From assembly GCA_964637655.1 (NCBI GenBank), contig CAZWUZ010000142.1, positions 1-8,807 of the forward strand: a stretch of DNA of 8,807 nt, written 5' to 3'. The stretch is from CAZWUZ01 sp964637655 [NCBI: uncultured bacterium]. GTDB taxonomy: Bacteria > DAOPZR01. The notes under the pieces were generated by a model. It did no database searches, had not been told where the DNA came from, and saw only the letters and a list, made by a program, of their open reading frames with translations. Of the stretch, positions 1 through 5,716 are shown piece by piece; position 1 is the stretch's first letter, and each line of letters begins with the position of its first letter. Made by a program: the position numbers and the translations under genes.

Positions 1-642
1 CAGGCGCTCTACCTGCTCGAGTTCGACCTCGACGGGCGTCGCCCGCCCGAAGATGTCAACCACCAGTTTCAGTTTGCTGCGCGACTCGTCAATTTCCTGC
101 ACCTTGCCGGTGAAATCGGTAAACGGCCCGACGACGATGCGCACGTTTTCACCCAGTTCGTACGTCACCTTGAGCCGCGGGCGTCGCTGCCGCCCGAAGA
201 TCTGGTCGAAGATCAGGCGCACGTCATGCGGCGGCATCGCCTGCGGCACGCCGCCGCCGCCGCCGATAAACCCCGACACGCCCGGAATGCGCTGGATGGC
301 GTTCCAGATCTCGATTTCGGGCGCCATCTGGATGAGGACATAGCCCGGATACATCCGGCGCTCGACCATCACCTTCTTGCCGCGCTTGACTTCCTCGACC
401 TTCTCCATCGGCACCAGCACATGCCAGACCCGGTCCTGCCAGCCCGTCACCGCCACCTTCGCCGCGATGGTGTTCCTGACCTTCTGCTCATAGCCCGAGT
501 AGGTATGCACAATGTACCAGTTGTTCAGGTCGAGGTTGTCCGGGTCGATCCCCAGCAAGCTCTTCTCCCAGGCCGAAAGGTCGGCGGCCGGCACTTCCGG
601 CACCGCGCTCTCCGCCATCCGGTACAATCCGTTTTCACTCAT
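1..642 (-). CDS. nusG: Transcription termination/antitermination factor NusG (3' end cut by window edge)
   Basis: NusG binds the RNA polymerase clamp, modulates pausing and Rho termination, and couples RNA polymerase to the ribosome. The visible 214 codons hold an N-terminal extension (about residues 1-39), then the NGN domain starting at NNWYIVHTYSGYEQK (40-54) and including RRMYPGYVLIQM (95-106). A KOW domain follows from about 160 (GENVRIVVGPFTDFTGKV, then FGRATPVEVELEQVE). The family normally ends at this last motif, so only the final residue or few and the stop are missing. The ATG at 642 overlaps the secE stop in an ATGA junction and has no strong Shine-Dalgarno, so translation is probably coupled to secE. 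An internal ATG at 618 is an alternative start. The extension is longer than in the E. coli protein. Five consecutive GGC codons make a Gly5 tract at residues 127-131. Identification is secure. Confidence 0.96.
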   Translation of the reverse strand, partial: MSENGLYRMAESAVPEVPAADLSAWEKSLLGIDPDNLDLNNWYIVHTYSGYEQKVRNTIAAKVAVTGWQDRVWHVLVPMEKVEEVKRGKKVMVERRMYPGYVLIQMAPEIEIWNAIQRIPGVSGFIGGGGGVPQAMPPHDVRLIFDQIFGRQRRPRLKVTYELGENVRIVVGPFTDFTGKVQEIDESRSKLKLVVDIFGRATPVEVELEQVERL

Positions 643-875
643 CTGACATTCACCAGCAGCGTCCGCAGATTGCCGAACACGTAATCCAGGCCCCACAGGT
701 AAGCCGAGGCGATGACCACAATGACCACCACGACAATCGTCGAGGAGACCACCTGCGGGCGCGACGGCCAGTGCACCTTGCCGGTCTTCGGGTTGACCTC
801 CGCATACACCTCGCGCAGGAACCTGCCCGCTCCCAGCCACCAGCCCTTGAGTTTATCCGCCCACGTACCGCTCAT
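639..875 (-). CDS. secE: Preprotein translocase subunit SecE, single-TM form
   Basis: SecE is the small essential subunit that clamps the two halves of the SecY channel in the cytoplasmic membrane. The 78-residue product has a short amphipathic N-terminus, the conserved hinge EVNPKTGKVHWPSRPQVV (about residues 26-43), and one hydrophobic span (about 44-63, rich in Val and Ile). This is the one-helix form found in most bacteria rather than the three-helix enterobacterial form. The ATG at 875 is preceded by AAGG 9 nt upstream, and a GAGG lies closer. The stop overlaps the nusG start by 4 bp, giving the standard secE-nusG pair. It lies 49 bp downstream of the tRNA-Trp gene and is probably transcribed with it. 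Identification is secure from the motif, size and context. Confidence 0.96.
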   Translation of the reverse strand: MSGTWADKLKGWWLGAGRFLREVYAEVNPKTGKVHWPSRPQVVSSTIVVVVIVVIASAYLWGLDYVFGNLRTLLVNVR

Positions 876-924
876 GTCCTCGTGCCTTCCCCTGATCCCT
901 GGTACCGCACCGCCCGCCGGTCAC

Positions 925-1001
925 TGGCAGGGCAGGAGGGACTCGAACCCTCAGCCCCCGGTTTTGGAGACCGGTGCTCTGCCAAATTGAGCTACTGCCC
1001 T
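925..1001 (-). tRNA. trpT: tRNA-Trp (anticodon CCA), 3' CCA encoded
   Basis: Read on the minus strand, a full cloverleaf can be folded. The acceptor stem is AGGGCAG (1001-995) pairing with CTGCCCT (935-929), followed by discriminator G (928) and genomic CCA (927-925). The D-arm is GCTC/GAGC. The anticodon stem is CCGGT/ACCGG with loop CTCCAAA, putting anticodon CCA at 967-965. The T-arm is GAGGG-TTCGAGT-CCCTC. It closely resembles other bacterial tRNA-Trp genes, with one more D-loop base than the E. coli gene. It sits 18 bp after rpmG and 49 bp before secE, so it must be cut out of the mRNA-containing operon transcript unless it has its own promoter, and I see none. Confidence 0.97.
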
Positions 1002-1019
1002 GTGTCCGGTCCGCAGTGA

Positions 1020-1169
1020 CTACTTGGTTTCCTTGTGTGCCGTATGCTTGCGGCAGAAACGACAGTACTTGCTCAGTTCCAGGCGCTCGCGCACCTTTTT
1101 CTTGTTCTTCACCGTCGAGTAATTCCGCTGCTTGCACGCGGTGCATTCCAGCGTGATAATGTCCGCCAT
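1020..1169 (-). CDS. rpmG: Large ribosomal subunit protein bL33
   Basis: This is a small basic protein of the 50S subunit located near the E site. The 49-residue product begins [19 protein letters not shown] and ends with the basic [16 protein letters not shown]. Two CxxC pairs (C9/C12 and C36/C39) form the zinc-ribbon (C+) version of L33, as opposed to the cysteine-free version some bacteria use under zinc limitation. The ATG at 1169 is chosen because it gives the family's usual N-terminus and is preceded by a purine-rich AAGGGAAGGGAC. An in-frame upstream ATG at 1202 would add 11 atypical residues. It is the first gene of the rpmG, tRNA-Trp, secE, nusG unit, with its promoter about 60 bp upstream. 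No zinc-responsive operator is evident. Identification is secure. Confidence 0.96.
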   Translation of the reverse strand: MADIITLECTACKQRNYSTVKNKKKVRERLELSKYCRFCRKHTAHKETK

Positions 1170-1229
1170 GTCCCTTCCCTTTCCGCCAGCCGTGACACAC
1201 AACTGTCCCGTTGAAAAAACAGCGAGGCA

Positions 1230-1258
1230 ATAGTACCATAAAGCGCGGCGCTTGTCAA
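1230..1258 (-). promoter_or_regulatory. Sigma70-type promoter of the rpmG-tRNA-Trp-secE-nusG operon
   Basis: On the minus strand, a perfect -35 hexamer TTGACA (1258-1253) is followed by exactly 17 bp and a -10 TACTAT (1235-1230). Transcription is predicted to start near 1223, giving a leader of about 53 nt before the rpmG ATG. The -35 box lies inside a perfect inverted repeat, GGCGCTT/AAGCGCC (1247-1253 and 1257-1263). The hexamers and spacing are seen directly; activity is inferred. The position fits a strongly expressed ribosomal operon. Confidence 0.85.
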
Positions 1259-1263
1259 GCGCC
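1247..1263. repeat. Perfect 7-bp inverted repeat overlapping the rpmG -35 box
   Basis: GGCGCTT (1247-1253), a 3-nt loop, and AAGCGCC (1257-1263) form a perfect 7-bp hairpin. It begins 5 bp after the stop of the small membrane-protein gene and covers the -35 hexamer of the next operon. No T-tract follows within the usual distance on the minus strand, so it is not a classic intrinsic terminator. It could weakly terminate leuS-unit transcripts, bind a regulator, or be incidental. Confidence 0.5.
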
Positions 1264-1267
1264 TGTT

Positions 1268-1507
1268 TCAGCGAGGGGACGGGGTCACGGCCGGGGCCAT
1301 GCCGGGCGGATGGTAGTAGGGCAATTCCTCCGCGTGCCGCAGCGGTTCGATGAGGATGAAGGCGACCAGCAGCAGCAGGGCGATGGCCACGATCCAGCCG
1401 ACCGTCTCCGGGTCCAGCGACGTCAGCATACGCTCGCGCCCCTTGCGCCGCTTCTCGCGGATCACCTCAACCATCACGGTGTCGTCCGGCCCGCTTTCCG
1501 CCTGCAT
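1268..1507 (-). CDS. Small single-pass membrane protein downstream of leuS, unknown function
   Basis: I do not recognise a family for this 79-residue product. The N-terminal third is charged, with a basic cluster EKRRKGRER (about 18-26). A hydrophobic span follows at about 36-55 ([18 protein letters not shown]), then a short proline-rich tail (about 61-79). Positive charges before the span suggest N-inside topology with the tail outside. No signal-peptidase or lipobox motif is visible. A real gene is supported by the perfect AGGAGG at 1521-1516, 8 nt before the ATG and overlapping the leuS stop, by the 12-bp spacing from leuS, and by the clear membrane span. Internal ATGs exist at residues 12 and 27. 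It is probably transcribed from the leuS promoter. It has no known mechanistic link to leucyl-tRNA synthesis. Confidence 0.72.
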   Translation of the reverse strand: MQAESGPDDTVMVEVIREKRRKGRERMLTSLDPETVGWIVAIALLLLVAFILIEPLRHAEELPYYHPPGMAPAVTPSPR

Positions 1508-1515
1508 CCGTCCTG

Positions 1516-1521
1516 CCTCCT
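1516..1521 (-). promoter_or_regulatory. Perfect Shine-Dalgarno for the small membrane protein
   Basis: AGGAGG at 1521-1516 lies 8 nt before the ATG at 1507 and overlaps the leuS TAG stop (1522-1520). This ideal site decides the start and is the best single argument that the short reading frame is translated. Confidence 0.75.
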
Positions 1522-4072
1522 ACCTGACGATGAAATTGACGATCTTCCCCGGCACGCAGACCGTCTTGACCACCGTCTTCCCCGCCAGGTAGCGCGCCAC
1601 GTTCGGCTCCGCCGCCGCCGCCGCCTGCAGCGCGGCCGCGTCCGCGTCCCGCGGCACCGTCACCGTCCCGCGCACCTTACCCAGCACCTGCACCGCCACC
1701 GTGACCGTGTCCTCGGCCAGCAGCACCGGGTCATGCACCGGCCACGCCGCGCGAAACACCGTCTCCGCGTGCCCCAGGCGCGCCCACAGTTCTTCCGCCC
1801 AGTGCGGCGCGAACGGCGCCATGACCACCACCAGCTTTTCCAGGTCCGCGCGCGCGCAGCACGGCTCGCCGCCGTCGCCGCGCACCACCGCGTTGCTGAA
1901 CTCCATGATGTTCGCCACCAGCGTGTTCAGCCGGAACGTCGTCATCTTCTCCGTCGCCTGTGCGATCAGCGTATGCAGCGCCTTGGCCGCCACCGGATCA
2001 GTCGCACTATCGCCCGCATGCCGCAGCACGTAGGTGAAGAGCCGGCGCAGCACCTTGTGCACCCCGACAATCCCCGCATCGTTCCACTCCGAGTCCTCCT
2101 CGGGCGGCCCGATGAACAGTTCATACAGGCGCAGCGCGTCGGTGCCGAATTTCGCCACCAGTTCGTCGGGGGAGACCACGTTGCCCTCCGACTTGGACAT
2201 CTTGCGCACCTCGTCGAACTTCTCGCTGTAGCGCGTCACCATCCCCTGGTTGAACAGCCGCACGAAGGGCTCGGCAAACTGCACCGCGCCAATGTCGTGC
2301 AGGAAGCGGTTGAAGAAGCGCGCGTAGAGCAGGTGCAATATGGCATGCTCGATCCCCCCGATATAGAGATCCACCGGCAGCCAGCGCCGCGCCGCCGCCG
2401 GGTCGACCAGGTGCGTCGTGCACTGCGGCGAAGCGTAGCGCAGGAAGTACCACGAGGAGCCCGCCCACTGCGGCATGGTGTCCGTCTCGCGCCGCGCCGG
2501 GCCGCCGCACTGCGGGCAGGTCGTCTCCACCCACTCGCGGATGGCCGCCAGCGGCGATTCCCCCGTCCCCGTCGGCTGGTACTTCTCCACCTCGGGGAGA
2601 CGCACCGGCAGCTGGTCCTCGGGCACCGGCACCGCCCCGCACGTGCCGCAGTGGATGATGGGGATGGGCTCGCCCCAGTAGCGCTGGCGCGCGAAGATCC
2701 AGTCGCGCATCTTGTACTGCACCTGCGCTTTGCCCTTCCCCTGCGCCGCCAGCCAGTCCGCGGTCTTGCGCTTCGCCTCGTCCACCGCCAGTCCGGCGAT
2801 GGTCACGTCGCCGTTGGTGCAGCCGTCGGACAGCGTCCCGCCACCCGCCCAGCAGCGCCTGCCCGCAAGGATGGCATCGCGCAGCTGCGCCTGCACCGCC
2901 GCCTGCGCGTACTGCGCCGGCGTTACCGCGTCGCCGCCGCTGAGGTCCGCCGCCTCACCCTGCGCGAAATCGGGAGCCATGATGCAGCGCACCGGCAGCC
3001 CGAACGTCACCGCGAAGGCGAAGTCGCGATGGTCATGCGCGGGGACTGCCATGATCGCCCCCGTACCGTAGCCCGCCAGCACATAATCGGCGACCCAGAC
3101 CGGCACCTGCTCCCCGTTGACCGGGTTGACCGCACAGCTCCCGGAGAACACCCCCGTCTTCTCGCGCCCTTCCGCCGTGCGCTCGATGTCCTTCTGCCGT
3201 TTCGCCTGCGCGACGTACGCCTCGACCGCCGCGCGCTGCGCCGGCACGGTCAGCGCCCCCACCAGTTCGTGCTCGGGCGCCAGCACCAGATACGTGGCGC
3301 CGAACAGCGTGTCCGGGCGCGTGGTGAACACCGTGATGTCGCGGGCGCTGCCGTCGGCCGCCACGGCGGTGAAGGTCACCTCCGCCCCCTCGCTGCGCCC
3401 GATCCAGTTGCGCTGCATCGTCTTGACTTTTTCCGGCCAGTCGAGCGTGTCGAGCCCCGCCAGCAGCTGCTCCGCGTAGGCGGTGATTTTCAGCATCCAC
3501 TGCTGCATGCTCTTCGGTTCGACCGCGCTGCCGCAGCGGTCGCAGACCCCCCCCACCGCCTCCTCGTTGGCCAGCCCCGTCTTGCACGACGGGCACCAGT
3601 TGATCGGCATCTCCTTCTGATACGCCAGCCCGCGCTTGAAAAACCGGACAAAAATCCACTGCGTCCAGCGGTAGTAGTCCGGGTCGATGGTCGAGATCTC
3701 GCGCGACCAGTCGTAGACCGTGCCGATCTCCCTGAGCTGCCGCCGGATGTTGTCGATATTCCCCTGCGTGTTGGTGCGCGGGTGCAACCCCTTCTTGATG
3801 GCGTCGTTCTCCGCCGGCAGCCCGAAGGCGTCCCACCCCATCGGGTGCAGCACCTCGTGCCCGGTGAGCATCTTGTAGCGCGCGATCACGTCGCTGATGA
3901 CATACCCGCGCCAGTGCCCGACATGCAGCCCGCTCCCCGACGGGTAGGGAAACATGTCGAGACAGTAGAACTTCGGTTTGCCGCTGTCGTCACGCGTGCG
4001 GTAGAGGTCCTGCGCCGCCCACCGCTGCCGCCATTTCGGTTCCAGTTCGCGAAAATCGTACTCCGTTTCCAT
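1520..4072 (-). CDS. leuS: Leucyl-tRNA synthetase (LeuRS), class Ia
   Basis: This cytoplasmic enzyme activates leucine with ATP and charges tRNA-Leu. The 850-residue product has normal bacterial length. Seen in order: the ATP-binding HIGH-type motif HVGH (50-53); zinc domain cysteines C160/C163 and C177/C180; and the CP1 editing domain with TTRPDT (250-255) and [15 protein letters not shown] (336-350), where D347 matches the conserved editing aspartate. Next come a second pair of CxxC motifs (C475/C478 and C519/C522), GSSWYF (538-543), and KMSKS (624-628). The anticodon-binding helical domain and C-terminal tRNA-binding domain complete the protein. The ATG at 4072 gives the typical [18 protein letters not shown]-terminus and has GGAGG 6 nt upstream. 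The frame stays open upstream to 4276, but that stretch crosses the promoter and the divergent hpt gene. The gene appears intact. Confidence 0.98.
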   Translation of the reverse strand: METEYDFRELEPKWRQRWAAQDLYRTRDDSGKPKFYCLDMFPYPSGSGLHVGHWRGYVISDVIARYKMLTGHEVLHPMGWDAFGLPAENDAIKKGLHPRTNTQGNIDNIRRQLREIGTVYDWSREISTIDPDYYRWTQWIFVRFFKRGLAYQKEMPINWCPSCKTGLANEEAVGGVCDRCGSAVEPKSMQQWMLKITAYAEQLLAGLDTLDWPEKVKTMQRNWIGRSEGAEVTFTAVAADGSARDITVFTTRPDTLFGATYLVLAPEHELVGALTVPAQRAAVEAYVAQAKRQKDIERTAEGREKTGVFSGSCAVNPVNGEQVPVWVADYVLAGYGTGAIMAVPAHDHRDFAFAVTFGLPVRCIMAPDFAQGEAADLSGGDAVTPAQYAQAAVQAQLRDAILAGRRCWAGGGTLSDGCTNGDVTIAGLAVDEAKRKTADWLAAQGKGKAQVQYKMRDWIFARQRYWGEPIPIIHCGTCGAVPVPEDQLPVRLPEVEKYQPTGTGESPLAAIREWVETTCPQCGGPARRETDTMPQWAGSSWYFLRYASPQCTTHLVDPAAARRWLPVDLYIGGIEHAILHLLYARFFNRFLHDIGAVQFAEPFVRLFNQGMVTRYSEKFDEVRKMSKSEGNVVSPDELVAKFGTDALRLYELFIGPPEEDSEWNDAGIVGVHKVLRRLFTYVLRHAGDSATDPVAAKALHTLIAQATEKMTTFRLNTLVANIMEFSNAVVRGDGGEPCCARADLEKLVVVMAPFAPHWAEELWARLGHAETVFRAAWPVHDPVLLAEDTVTVAVQVLGKVRGTVTVPRDADAAALQAAAAAEPNVARYLAGKTVVKTVCVPGKIVNFIVR

Positions 4073-4103
4073 ACCCCGCCTCCGTTGGCATACACCGCGG
4101 CGG

Positions 4104-4132
4104 AGTATAGCACCGCCCGCCGGCGGCGTCAA
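4104..4132 (-). promoter_or_regulatory. Sigma70-type promoter of leuS
   Basis: On the minus strand, -35 TTGACG (4132-4127), a 17-bp spacer and -10 TATACT (4109-4104) are seen. The predicted start is near 4097, leaving a leader of only about 25 nt that contains the GGAGG (4083-4079). So short a leader has no room for a T-box or a leucine-codon attenuator. The -35 sits 9 bp from the -35 of the divergent hpt promoter. Confidence 0.87.
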
Positions 4133-4146
4133 CCAATTTAGTTGAC
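4128..4146. repeat. Inverted repeat GTCAAC-N7-GTTGAC formed by the two divergent -35 boxes
   Basis: GTCAAC (4128-4133) and GTTGAC (4141-4146) are perfect inverted copies separated by the 7-nt AT-rich CAATTTA. The arms overlap the outward-facing -35 elements of leuS and hpt, so the symmetry may simply reflect two similar -35 boxes. A dimeric regulator binding here would block or co-regulate both genes. Confidence 0.55.
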
Positions 4147-4170
4147 TTTCCCGCCGCTGCGTGCTACAAC
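4142..4170 (+). promoter_or_regulatory. Sigma70-type promoter of hpt-yihY
   Basis: -35 TTGACT (4142-4147), 17 bp, then -10 TACAAC (4165-4170) are seen. The start is expected near 4177, giving a leader of about 20 nt with GGAGG at 4186-4190. The -10 is less perfect than in the divergent leuS promoter, suggesting weaker expression. Confidence 0.8.
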
Positions 4171-4196
4171 CACCGCTATCCCGGCGGAGGTGGCCC

Positions 4197-4754
4197 ATGC
4201 ATCCCGAGATCGATCGCGTCCTTATCACCGCGGAGCAGCTCGCCGCGCGCACGGCGGAACTGGGCCGGCAGGTCACCGCCGACTACGCGGGCAAGCCGCT
4301 CACCGTGGTCAGCATCCTGCGCGGCTCGATCATCTTTGCCGCCGACCTCATCCGCCACATCGACCTCGACCTCGAACTCGACTTCATCGGGGCCGCGTCG
4401 TACGGCGACGACACCGAGTCGTCGGGCCACGTCGATATCCGCAAGCATCTCGACGGCAAGGTGCATGACCGCCACGTGCTGCTGGTGGACGACATCCTCG
4501 ATACGGGCTACACCCTGCAGGCGGTGTGCGAACTGGTGCGCATTTCACGTCCCGCCTCGCTCAAGACCGCGGTCGCCTTCGACAAGCCGGCACGGCGCAA
4601 GGTGGACCTCACGGCCGACTACGTCGGTTTCACCATCGACCCGGTCTTCATCGTCGGCTACGGCATGGACCTGGCGCAGAAGTACCGCAACCTGCCCTAC
4701 ATCGGCGTGCCGACCAAAGAGGTCCTCGACCGCGTCTTCGGCAACCGTCCCTGA
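4197..4754 (+). CDS. hpt: Hypoxanthine phosphoribosyltransferase (purine salvage)
   Basis: The enzyme converts hypoxanthine (and often guanine) plus PRPP to IMP (GMP) and pyrophosphate in the cytoplasm. The 185-residue product has the usual length. Near the N-terminus, [15 protein letters not shown] (39-53) matches the family's pyrophosphate-binding loop region. The PRPP signature is [13 protein letters not shown] (94-106), with paired Asp98/Asp99 where many homologues have Glu-Asp. The C-terminal part has the characteristic [18 protein letters not shown] (141-158) and [10 protein letters not shown] (161-170). The ATG at 4197 is chosen for GGAGG 6 nt upstream and fit to family length; an upstream in-frame ATG at 4161 lies inside the promoter. 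The gene is followed after 1 bp by the yihY-type gene. Exact base preference cannot be read from the sequence. Confidence 0.95.
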   Translation: MHPEIDRVLITAEQLAARTAELGRQVTADYAGKPLTVVSILRGSIIFAADLIRHIDLDLELDFIGAASYGDDTESSGHVDIRKHLDGKVHDRHVLLVDDILDTGYTLQAVCELVRISRPASLKTAVAFDKPARRKVDLTADYVGFTIDPVFIVGYGMDLAQKYRNLPYIGVPTKEVLDRVFGNRP

Positions 4755-4755
4755 C

Positions 4756-5715
4756 ATGACCGGCTGTCCCGTACCCAAAAGCGCGCCAATCTCCGGCCTG
4801 CGCCGCTTCGCCTCGGGTACCGCGCATTTCGTGCGCGGCACCGTCGCCACCGTCAGCTACCTGACCAGCAACGAGGTCTATATCTACACCTCCGCCATCG
4901 CCTTCAACGTGCTGCTTGCCATCTTTCCCTACCTCATTGTCAGCATCACGCTCACCCGCACCCTCTTCCCCGGCTGGGACCTCGACACGCAGCTGCTCAA
5001 GGTCATCGCCGGCTACTTTCCGACTGCCGAGGGCTTCGTCACCACCAACCTCAACGCGGTCAGCCGCAGCTGGGGGAGCCTGACCTGGCTCTCCGCCGTG
5101 CTCACCCTGATGGCGGGCTCCGCCCTCTTCGTTCCCATCGAGATGGCGCTCAACCGCGCGCTCGGGCGCAGCGGCGAACGCCACGTCATCGTCAGCAACC
5201 TGATGAGTTTCACGCTGTTTCTCGTCTGCGGCGCCGTCTTCTTCGGGGGCGCGCTGCTCGCCACGCTCCCGCTCAAGGGGCTCGATCTGTTCTTCGCCGC
5301 GCTCGCTCCCCACCTCGCGCTGCCGACGCTGCATCACGTGCTCGCCGTGATCGCCACCAAACTCTTCACCGTCCCCGCCACCTGCCTCTGCTTCTTCATC
5401 ATCTACTGGTCGCTGCCGCTCCCCCCGCGCCCGCCGGTGCGCCCGCTTTTCATCGCCGCCACCGCCATGGGGCTGCTCTGGGAACTCGGACGCATCGTCT
5501 ACGTGCTCGTGCTGCCGCTGTTCGAGTTCCAGAAATACTACGGTGCCTTCTACGTGACCGTGTCGCTCGTCACCCTTGCCTTCTTCTCGGGCTTCATCCT
5601 GCTGCTCGGGCCGTACCTCGTCGCGCGGCGGCTGACGCCGCCACCCGCGCCCGCGCCGCCGGCCGATGACGTGCCGGTCTTCGTCGCCGCGGGGCGCACG
5701 CTCAACGACAACTGA
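4756..5715 (+). CDS. YihY/BrkB-family inner-membrane protein
   Basis: This is a polytopic membrane protein of the YihY/virulence factor BrkB family (once misannotated as ribonuclease BN), whose molecular role is not established. The 319-residue product shows the family hallmark YTSAIAFNVLLAIFPYLI (44-61) and the C-terminal YYGAFYVTVSLVTLAFFSGFILLLGPYLVA (261-290, given here as the family match). About six spans are visible, near 45-66, 107-131, 149-172, 195-220, 230-255 and 267-290, followed by a Pro/Ala-rich cytoplasmic tail. The ATG at 4756 begins 1 bp after the hpt stop and has no good Shine-Dalgarno, so translational coupling to hpt is likely. The frame is open far upstream inside hpt, but that part is a shadow. 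Its stop is 1 bp from the stop of the converging glycosyltransferase gene. Confidence 0.9.
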   Translation: MTGCPVPKSAPISGLRRFASGTAHFVRGTVATVSYLTSNEVYIYTSAIAFNVLLAIFPYLIVSITLTRTLFPGWDLDTQLLKVIAGYFPTAEGFVTTNLNAVSRSWGSLTWLSAVLTLMAGSALFVPIEMALNRALGRSGERHVIVSNLMSFTLFLVCGAVFFGGALLATLPLKGLDLFFAALAPHLALPTLHHVLAVIATKLFTVPATCLCFFIIYWSLPLPPRPPVRPLFIAATAMGLLWELGRIVYVLVLPLFEFQKYYGAFYVTVSLVTLAFFSGFILLLGPYLVARRLTPPPAPAPPADDVPVFVAAGRTLNDN

Positions 5716-5716
5716 T

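Noticed and set aside
1247-1263. Intrinsic terminator for the leuS unit
   Set aside because: The stem is good but no U-tract follows on the minus strand. The nearest T-run lies about 30 bp on, beyond the rpmG -10. It is kept only as an inverted repeat of unknown role.
1610-1626. CCG trinucleotide tract in leuS as a regulatory repeat
   Set aside because: It is the coding sequence of an Ala-rich stretch in the C-terminal domain, expected with GC-rich alanine codons.
4073-4103. T-box or leucine attenuator in front of leuS
   Set aside because: The predicted leader is about 25 nt, far too short for a T-box, and has no leucine-codon leader peptide.
1211-4141. Very long plus-strand open frame (about 976 codons) antisense to leuS
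   Set aside because: Its translation is dominated by Arg, His and Pro, with no recognisable domain. It mirrors leuS exactly and crosses two promoters. High GC and third-position bias remove stop codons from this frame.
4073-4276. N-terminal extension of leuS to an upstream ATG
   Set aside because: It would run through the leuS promoter and the divergent hpt start. METEYDF at 4072 has its own GGAGG and the family's N-terminus.
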